From NCBI RefSeq assembly GCF_024436035.1, contig NZ_JANFNG010000001.1, forward strand, positions 141,689 to 205,688: a stretch of 64,000 nucleotides of DNA, written 5' to 3'. The notes below the pieces were generated by a model. That model had not been told where the DNA came from and made no database searches. It saw nothing but the letters and a program-made list of their open reading frames with translations. Below are positions 58,317 to 64,000 of the stretch, piece by piece. The first letter of the stretch is position 1. Each line of letters begins with the position of its first letter. Source of the DNA: Streptomyces humicola (GTDB lineage Bacteria; Actinomycetota; Actinomycetes; Streptomycetales; Streptomycetaceae). The position numbers and the translations under genes were made by a program.

Positions 58317-60035
58317 ATGAGCGGGACAGCTCGTAGCGCAGGCGCGGCGTCGTTCGCCGCAGCACGGGATTATCTGCTGACGCACCGCGAGGACTACGGC
58401 AAGGCCAGGCTGGGTTTCCGCTGGCCGCGGCCGACCGAGTTCAACTGGGCGCTGGACTGGTTCGACACGATCGGGCAGCGCCACGATCGCCCGGCGCTGT
58501 GGATTGTCGAGGACGACGATTCGGAGCAGATATTGACCTTCGGGCAACTGTCCCGACGGTCGAACCAACTCGCGAACTGGCTGCGGAGTCACGGCGTCGC
58601 CCGCGGCGACCGGCTGCTGCTCATGCTCGGCAACCAGGTCGAGTTGTGGGAGTCGATCCTCGCCGCGATGAAGCTGGGGACGGTGATCATTCCGGCGACG
58701 CAGATGCTGGGGCCGGACGACCTGCGCGACCGCGTGGAGCGCGGCAAGGTCCGCCACGTGCTGACCACCGCCGACGACACGGGGAAGTTCGCTGAGGTGC
58801 CGGGTGACTACACCAGGATCGCGGTGGGCGGGCCGGTCACCGGGTGGCAGGACTACGCGGACAGCGCCGCCGCCGGCGAGGAGTTCACCCCGGACGGCAC
58901 GACGCGCGCCGACGACACCCTGCTGCTGTACTTCACCTCCGGCACGACCGCCCGACCCAAACTCGTCGAGCACACACACATGAGCTACCCGGTGGGCCAT
59001 CTGTCCACCATGTACTGGATCGGGCTGGAGCCGGGTGATGTGCACCTGAACATCTCCTCGCCCGGATGGGCGAAGCACGCATGGAGCAACTTCTTCGCTC
59101 CGTGGAACGCCGAGGCGACCGTCTTCGTCTACAACTACAAGCGGTTCGACGCCGAACGGTTGCTCCACCACATGGAGCGCTGCCGCATCACCAGCTTCTG
59201 CGCCCCGCCGACAGTGTGGCGGATGCTGATCCAGGCCGACCTGCGGACACTGCGCACCCCACCGAAGAAGGTGGTCGGCGCCGGCGAGCCGCTCAATCCC
59301 GAGGTCATCGAGCAGGTGCGCGAGGCCTGGGGAGTGACGATCCGGGACGGATTCGGCCAGACCGAGAGTTCCGTGCAGATCGCGAACACGCCCGGTCAGC
59401 CGGTCAAGCCCGGTTCCATGGGCCGGCCGCTCCCGGGTTTCGACGTCGAACTGATCGAACCCGTCACCGGAAAGCCCAGCGAGGAGGGCGAGATCTGCCT
59501 GAAGCTGGACCCGAGGCCGGTCGGGCTGATGGTCGGGTACGCCGACGACGCCGAACGCACCGCGGATGTCATGCGCGACGGCTACTACCACACCGGAGAT
59601 GTCGGCTCCCGTGACGCCGACGGATACATCACCTACGTGGGCAGGGCGGACGACGTGTTCAAGGCCAGCGACTACCGCATCTCGCCGTTCGAGTTGGAGA
59701 GCGTGCTCCTGGAGCACGAGGCGGTGGCCGAGGCGGCCGTCGTGCCGTCGCCCCATCCTGTCCGCCTCGCGGTGCCCAAGGCATACGTCGTGCTGGCCCG
59801 CGGCTACGCACCGGACCGGGCGACAGCATTGTCCCTCCTGCGTTTCGCCCGTGAGCGGCTGGCGTCGTACAAGCGAGTTCGCCGGTTGGAATTCACCGAC
59901 CTGCCGAAGACGATATCCGGCAAGATCCGGCGGGTGGAGTTGCGGAACAGGGAACGCGACTTGCACGACCACGGCGGCAACGGCAGCTCCGCCGAGTTCC
60001 GCGAGGAGGACTTCCCGGAGCTGAAGTCCTCCTGA
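58317..60035 (+). CDS. medium-chain acyl/aryl-CoA synthetase (ACSM-like)
   Basis: A 572-residue adenylate-forming ligase. Motifs are LLLYFTSGTTARPKLVEHTH, FGQTESSVQI, GDVGSRDADGYITYVGRADD and the C-terminal lysine in LPKTISGKIRRVEL. The N-terminal FNWALDWFDTIG is the hallmark of ACSM-type medium-chain or benzoate-CoA synthetases. It follows the diol dehydrogenase by 68 bases and AGAGGG precedes the ATG. Within a p-cumate-type operon it could activate isobutyrate, the acid released by the hydrolase; alternatively it activates the aromatic acid itself. Both are inferences. Confidence 0.82.
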   Translation: MSGTARSAGAASFAAARDYLLTHREDYGKARLGFRWPRPTEFNWALDWFDTIGQRHDRPALWIVEDDDSEQILTFGQLSRRSNQLANWLRSHGVARGDRLLLMLGNQVELWESILAAMKLGTVIIPATQMLGPDDLRDRVERGKVRHVLTTADDTGKFAEVPGDYTRIAVGGPVTGWQDYADSAAAGEEFTPDGTTRADDTLLLYFTSGTTARPKLVEHTHMSYPVGHLSTMYWIGLEPGDVHLNISSPGWAKHAWSNFFAPWNAEATVFVYNYKRFDAERLLHHMERCRITSFCAPPTVWRMLIQADLRTLRTPPKKVVGAGEPLNPEVIEQVREAWGVTIRDGFGQTESSVQIANTPGQPVKPGSMGRPLPGFDVELIEPVTGKPSEEGEICLKLDPRPVGLMVGYADDAERTADVMRDGYYHTGDVGSRDADGYITYVGRADDVFKASDYRISPFELESVLLEHEAVAEAAVVPSPHPVRLAVPKAYVVLARGYAPDRATALSLLRFARERLASYKRVRRLEFTDLPKTISGKIRRVELRNRERDLHDHGGNGSSAEFREEDFPELKSS

Positions 60036-60070
60036 GCGAACGCGGCGGACCGTCGACGCAGTCCAGCGAC

Positions 60071-61279
60071 TCAGCGCCCCTGCTGTACCAGTACGTGGTA
60101 GTGGGCGACGGCCTGCGCTCGGTTCGCCGCGCCGAGCTTCCGCAGAATATGCTTCACGTGAGACTTCACGGTTCCCTCGGACAGCACAAGCCGGTTGGCG
60201 ATCTGCGCGTTCGTCGCGCCGGAGGCCATGTGCCGGAGGATTTCCAACTCGCGGCGGGTCAGCGGACTCGCCGCCGGCGCGGCACTGAATCCCGGATCCA
60301 GGACGCGGGCCGGCCGTGGTGAGACGGGCTCGGCGCCCTCGCTGGCGGTGGAATGCAGCTCGACGTTGGCGCTGACGAACTCGTCGATCAGGTCGTTGAC
60401 CCCTCGCGAGTAGTCGTGCAGCTGCCCCCGAATCGCCTGGAGACGCTCGTAGAACGCAGTGCGTTCGATGGCGTGTCCGACGCCCTCGGCGAACATGCCC
60501 AGCAGGTCGCGGCTGAACTCATCCATCGCGCTTCCGCCGAGGTACTCGTCGGCATGCAGGAAGCCGATCACGTGGTCGCCGGAGATGACGGGTGCCGCGA
60601 CGTAACATCGCGTGTTCGTCGCCACCTTCAGTTTCTGGTGCATTCGGGGATTCTTCTGGGGATCCCTGACGATCATCGGTCGCCGCCTGCGGACCAGTTC
60701 GGTCTCCAGCAGCTGTGTGGTGAGACGGGAAGGTTCCTCACTGCCTGCCTGCACGAGGAGTTCGGCGAGTTCGTCGTCCCGGTCGACGAACGCGTACCGC
60801 GCGACCCAGACACCGTCGGTGACCCGGGACACGAGGGAGCGGCGGAATCCGAGCCGACCTATCTCGCCTGGCAGGCGTTGCGCGAGCTGCTCGACGGTGG
60901 TCACCGAGCGCAGCCGCTCCAGGGCCTCCCGTATGGTGACGACGGCGGCGCTTCGGTCCAGCAGTACGGCCTCACGCAGAAAGACACTGCTCTGGTGCAG
61001 CTGGTTGAGTATGACGAGGAGACGTTGCCAGGCCGCCTCGTTCCGCTCACTCCGAAGACGGTGCGTCACCGCCTCCTCGGCGGCCGCCAGGAGCGCTTGG
61101 CAACGCTGAAAGTCGAGGTCGCTCTCGGATGGCACGTCTGGCATCCCGAGCAGGGAATTCACGGTGGCGAGAAGCTGGCGAACACGTTTGCTCTCGTCAG
61201 CCACGTCGGCTGGCGTTCGGAACCGGCTCTGGACTCCCGTCCCACCGATCGAGGCGATGGAGGTGGTGAAGTCAGGCAT
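60071..61279 (-). CDS. GAF-LuxR transcriptional regulator 2
   Basis: A 402-residue paralog of the regulator at 26337. The shared middle block has LPGEIGRLGFRRSLVSRV and VIGFLHADEYLGGSAMDEF (GAF-like). The C-terminal LuxR domain is LTRRELEILRHMASGATN, IANRLVLSEGTVKSHVKHIL and RKLGAANRAQA. No receiver or sensor kinase domain is visible. The start is uncertain; ATG 61342 would add 21 residues and neither has a strong ribosome-binding site. It is convergent with the CoA synthetase and divergent from the ferredoxin reductase at 61583, so it probably controls the ring-cleavage genes. Confidence 0.78.
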   Translation of the reverse strand: MPDFTTSIASIGGTGVQSRFRTPADVADESKRVRQLLATVNSLLGMPDVPSESDLDFQRCQALLAAAEEAVTHRLRSERNEAAWQRLLVILNQLHQSSVFLREAVLLDRSAAVVTIREALERLRSVTTVEQLAQRLPGEIGRLGFRRSLVSRVTDGVWVARYAFVDRDDELAELLVQAGSEEPSRLTTQLLETELVRRRRPMIVRDPQKNPRMHQKLKVATNTRCYVAAPVISGDHVIGFLHADEYLGGSAMDEFSRDLLGMFAEGVGHAIERTAFYERLQAIRGQLHDYSRGVNDLIDEFVSANVELHSTASEGAEPVSPRPARVLDPGFSAAPAASPLTRRELEILRHMASGATNAQIANRLVLSEGTVKSHVKHILRKLGAANRAQAVAHYHVLVQQGR

Positions 61280-61502
61280 GCATATTGCCCATTCTCGTTG
61301 AGTGGCGGCCGTCGCGAGACTCGGTGTTGGAGGCTTGCACATTGTGGGAACCCGTATAGCTGAGAGTCAAGATGTCGTAACTGATTGGCCGCCTTGTGTT
61401 CAGTGATGTTGTTGTGTGCTTTGAGTGTGGGCTGTGTGGTCACGGCATCCGAGCCGTCCGGATAGCTGCGGCCGCTGAGCCGAGACCGCGCTGGCAGCCA
61501 CC

Positions 61503-61514
61503 TGGGTATACCCA
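61503..61514. promoter_or_regulatory. 12-bp palindrome TGGGTATACCCA
   Basis: A perfect 12-bp palindrome in the 240-base gap between the divergent regulator (minus) and ferredoxin reductase (plus), 69 bases before the GTG at 61583. It is a candidate operator for the neighbouring regulator or for another factor, and was seen only once in the window. Confidence 0.35.
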
Positions 61515-61582
61515 TAAAGAGGGAGCGACATCCCCTCGCGGGAAGATGCCCCGGGAGGGGAGACTGCGAAAAGATCGGTTGC

Positions 61583-62839
61583 GTGACGAGATCGGAGGAA
61601 CAGCGCCGCGTAGTGATCGTGGGCGCCGGCCACGGGGGTGCGAATGCGGCTGCGCTGCTGCGGCAGAGCGGCTACGACGGTCAGGTCGTCCTCATCGGGG
61701 ACGAGCCCGAGTTGCCGTACGATCGCCCACCACTGTCCAAGGACTACCTGATCGGCAAGGTCGAGCGGGACGAGATCAGCTTGTTCCCGGAGGATTTCTA
61801 CCAGGAACAGGGGGTGACGATACGCACCGCTGAGCGTGTCGTGGCGGTGGATCCCGCTGCAGGATGCGTCGTGCTGGATCCTGGCGAAACGATCTACTAT
61901 GACCAGTTGATTCTCGCGACAGGGGCGGCGGCGCGAACTTTGCCTGTACCCGGCAATGATCTGACGGGCATCCATACGCTGCGCACCGCCGCGGACGCAC
62001 GGGCCGTGCGGTCCATAATGCGGCCCGGTGTTCGAATCGCGATAGTGGGTGGTGGATACATTGGCCTCGAAGTCGCCGCCTCGGCGGCTCTCCGCGGTGC
62101 CCAGGCAACTGTCCTGGAACGCGAGTCCCGCATTCTGGCAAGAGTTGCCAGCCCGACTCTCTCGGAATTCCTGACGCGCCATCACAGCGCCCAGGGCGTC
62201 AGTGTGCGACACTCCGTCCACATCGCCGCGTTCGAGGGCGACGCGGCCGGCCGGGTGGTGGTGGTCCGGTTGTCCGACGGCGAGGCGATCCCCTGCGACG
62301 CGGTACTCGTCGGGGTCGGCGCGGTGCCGCGTGACGAACTGGCGGTCGCCGCGGGCCTACGGTGCGACAACGGCGTGCTCGTGGACCCCAACGCGCGTAC
62401 CAGTGTGCCGTCCATCTACGCGATCGGCGACGTGACACGACGTCCGCTGCACTATCGCGACGGTTCCTTCCGCCTCGAGAGCATCCCGAGCGCGCTGGAA
62501 CAGGCCCGGCGCGCGGTCGCCGCGATCCTCGGCGCGCCGGAGCCGCGCCCGGAGATCCCGTGGTTCTGGTCGGATCAGTTCGACCTGAAGCTGCAGATCG
62601 CCGGACTGCTGGACGACGCCGAGCGCACCGTGGTTCGCGGCGACCCGTCGGCACCCAAGTTCGCGGTGTTCCACCTGAAAGGCGCCCGGATCCGGGCGGT
62701 TGAGGCGGTCAACTCGCCTGGTGAGTTCATGATGGGCCGTCGGCTGATGGAGCGGGCGATCGACATCGATCCCGGTCGCCTCGCGGACGAGAGCGTGCCG
62801 CTGCGACAGCTGGTCGCCCGTACCCCAACGGTGCCTTGA
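61583..62839 (+). CDS. FAD-dependent ferredoxin reductase, probable Rieske dioxygenase partner
   Basis: A 418-residue reductase related to BphA4/putidaredoxin reductase. The FAD motif is [21 protein letters not shown], the NAD motif [21 protein letters not shown], then IYAIGDV and [16 protein letters not shown]. It is closer to the reductase at 23675 than to that at 31386. Placed among ring-cleavage genes it probably feeds the Rieske dioxygenase through a ferredoxin not seen nearby. The GTG start at 61583 is not supported by a strong ribosome-binding site. Confidence 0.83.
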   Translation: MTRSEEQRRVVIVGAGHGGANAAALLRQSGYDGQVVLIGDEPELPYDRPPLSKDYLIGKVERDEISLFPEDFYQEQGVTIRTAERVVAVDPAAGCVVLDPGETIYYDQLILATGAAARTLPVPGNDLTGIHTLRTAADARAVRSIMRPGVRIAIVGGGYIGLEVAASAALRGAQATVLERESRILARVASPTLSEFLTRHHSAQGVSVRHSVHIAAFEGDAAGRVVVVRLSDGEAIPCDAVLVGVGAVPRDELAVAAGLRCDNGVLVDPNARTSVPSIYAIGDVTRRPLHYRDGSFRLESIPSALEQARRAVAAILGAPEPRPEIPWFWSDQFDLKLQIAGLLDDAERTVVRGDPSAPKFAVFHLKGARIRAVEAVNSPGEFMMGRRLMERAIDIDPGRLADESVPLRQLVARTPTVP

Positions 62840-63015
62840 CCCCGGTCGTAGCGGGCCACGGGCACGCCGACCGGCGGCCCATCCGTACTGCAGGCGTTGG
62901 CAGAGCCTTGGGCACAGCCGACGGATTCCACCCAGCCCGCCATCTGTTGTTCCGGAGGTTCCGACATGTCCGCTTCCTATGCTCTGCTGCCCCGAGCCTG
63001 CCGGCGGTGGTGGCG

Positions 63016-63849
63016 ATGAACACTCCGTCGCTCCCCGAAGCGCTACGCAAGGTGGCCGACGTCCTCGCCCAGGCCGAACGGGCCGGCACCCCCTGCCCTC
63101 CGGTCCGCGACCAACTCGACGACGGCGACATCGCGGCGGCCTATGCCGTGCAGCAGGTCAACGTCCAACGCCGGCTCGCCCAGGGCCGTCGCGTCGTCGG
63201 TCGCAAGATCGGCCTCACCTCGCCGGCCGTTCAGCGTCAACTCGGTGTCGACCAGCCGGACTACGGTGCCCTGCTGTCCGACATGGCGGTGCCCAACGGC
63301 GGCGTGATCCCCGCCGGCCGGTTGCTCCAGCCCAAGGTCGAGGCCGAGGTCGCCCTGGTCCTGGCCGCCGACCTGCCGCACGCCGAAACGACGGTGGCAG
63401 ATGTGCTGCGGGCCGTCGACTTCGCGCTGCCCGCCCTGGAGATCGTGGACAGCCGGATCGCCGACTGGGACATCAGCATCGTCGACACCGTCGCCGACAA
63501 CGCGTCATCAGGCCTGTTCGTCCTGGGTGGCACCCCTGTGCCGCTCACCTCCGTCGACCTGCGCTCGGTACGGATGACTCTCACGAGGGGCGGCGAGAAG
63601 GTCTCCGAGGGCTCAGGCAGCGACTGTCTGGGCGGCCCGCTCAACGCCACGGTCTGGCTCGCCTCGACGCTCGCCGCCATGGGGAACCCCTTGCGCGCCG
63701 GCGACATCGTGCTGACCGGAGCGCTGGGCCCGATGGAGGCAGCCTCGCCCGGTGACACCTTCGAGGCCCGGATCTCCGGTCTCGGCTCCGTGCGGGTCGG
63801 CTTCGCCCCGCACGACCCCGCAACCCCGGCACAGGGAGACGAGAAGTGA
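63016..63849 (+). CDS. 2-keto-4-pentenoate hydratase (MhpD/CmtF-type)
   Basis: A 277-residue fumarylacetoacetase-fold hydratase. Conserved segments are [17 protein letters not shown], the metal-binding acids in [15 protein letters not shown] and [13 protein letters not shown], the [14 protein letters not shown] loop and [12 protein letters not shown]. It hydrates 2-hydroxypenta-2,4-dienoate, made by the meta-cleavage hydrolase at 54801, to 4-hydroxy-2-oxovalerate. Its stop is overlapped by the acetaldehyde dehydrogenase start (GTGA), the usual order in meta pathways. Confidence 0.85.
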   Translation: MNTPSLPEALRKVADVLAQAERAGTPCPPVRDQLDDGDIAAAYAVQQVNVQRRLAQGRRVVGRKIGLTSPAVQRQLGVDQPDYGALLSDMAVPNGGVIPAGRLLQPKVEAEVALVLAADLPHAETTVADVLRAVDFALPALEIVDSRIADWDISIVDTVADNASSGLFVLGGTPVPLTSVDLRSVRMTLTRGGEKVSEGSGSDCLGGPLNATVWLASTLAAMGNPLRAGDIVLTGALGPMEAASPGDTFEARISGLGSVRVGFAPHDPATPAQGDEK

Positions 63850-64000
63850 GCAGCGCAGTGACCCGTGGCCGCACGAAGGTCGCCGTCATCGGCTCGGGCA
63901 ACATCGGCACCGACCTCGTGATCAAGATTCTGCGGCTCTCCGAGAGCCTGGACGTGGTGGCGTTGGCCGGGATCGACCCCGCCTCGGAGGGGCTGGCCCG
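63846..64000 (+). CDS. acetaldehyde dehydrogenase (acylating), N-terminal part
   Basis: GTG 63846 overlaps the hydratase stop; 51 complete codons lie before the right edge. The motif [20 protein letters not shown] followed by [12 protein letters not shown] is the NAD-binding start of MhpF/BphJ-type enzymes, which turn acetaldehyde to acetyl-CoA while channelled from the aldolase. The 4-hydroxy-2-oxovalerate aldolase gene should lie just beyond the window. Confidence 0.85.
   Translation, partial: MSSAVTRGRTKVAVIGSGNIGTDLVIKILRLSESLDVVALAGIDPASEGLA

Noticed and set aside
1-64000. Integrase, attachment sites, insertion sequences, tRNA genes or replication origin
   Set aside because: No transposase, integrase, terminal repeats, tRNA cloverleaf or DnaA-box cluster was seen on either strand; the island-like content is inferred from gene function only.

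Overview
The window comes from a high-GC actinobacterium. The evidence is the complete YrbE/Mce import operon, frequent GTG starts, ATGA/GTGA-coupled genes and very GC-rich third positions. The genus cannot be fixed from the sequence. There are no rRNA or tRNA genes, insertion sequences or CRISPR arrays. Almost every gene belongs to uptake and breakdown of hydrophobic ring compounds, so this looks like part of a large catabolic island.

Layout. (A) 3-179: end of a luciferase-like flavin oxidoreductase. (B) 301-16361, plus strand: three acyl-CoA dehydrogenases, a CoA ligase, two SDRs (the second BadH-like), thiolase, CoA-transferase, HMG-CoA-lyase-type enzyme, three crotonases, a double-hotdog thioesterase, an APH-type kinase and a conserved protein of unknown role. 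(C) 16425-20629: thiolase (minus), a cytosolic metal-receptor-fold protein, a BadI/MenB-type ring hydrolase and a fourth acyl-CoA dehydrogenase. (D) 20730-29520, minus strand: a gene set like the Pseudomonas terp operon (P450, ferredoxin reductase, [2Fe-2S] ferredoxin, alcohol dehydrogenase, aldehyde dehydrogenase), a GAF-LuxR regulator and a CoA ligase. (E) 29986-33948: a second CYP108-like P450, a [3Fe-4S] ferredoxin with its reductase, and a 3-hydroxyacyl-CoA dehydrogenase. (F) 34383-37376: SCP2-like protein, Zn alcohol dehydrogenase, aldehyde dehydrogenase. (G) 37694-52385: Mce operon (yrbEA, yrbEB, its own ATPase gene, mceA-F, RND transporter, parvulin-like protein, small membrane proteins). 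(H) 52642-64000: aromatic ring hydroxylation and meta-cleavage genes with a second GAF-LuxR regulator, running off the right edge inside acetaldehyde dehydrogenase.

Working model (inference): the Mce system imports a hydrophobic cyclic compound such as a p-menthane monoterpenoid or alkyl-cyclohexane. P450s hydroxylate a methyl group, and the alcohol and aldehyde dehydrogenases turn it into a ring carboxylic acid. Saturated or alicyclic acids become CoA esters and pass through ring dehydrogenation, hydration, BadH-like oxidation and BadI-like ring opening. An HMG-CoA-lyase-type retro-aldolase could then resolve the beta-branched product. Aromatic acids (p-cumate-like) would go through the Rieske dioxygenase, diol dehydrogenase, extradiol cleavage, decarboxylation, hydrolysis, hydratase and acetaldehyde dehydrogenase.

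Regulation: a recurring element close to TGGYCNGRCCA lies upstream of several units in B, C and D. In four cases it overlaps or abuts a plausible promoter, which suggests one repressor that is not encoded here. Separate palindromes lie in front of the terp-like operon, the thiolase/metal-receptor pair, the hydroxyacyl-CoA dehydrogenase and the mce operon.
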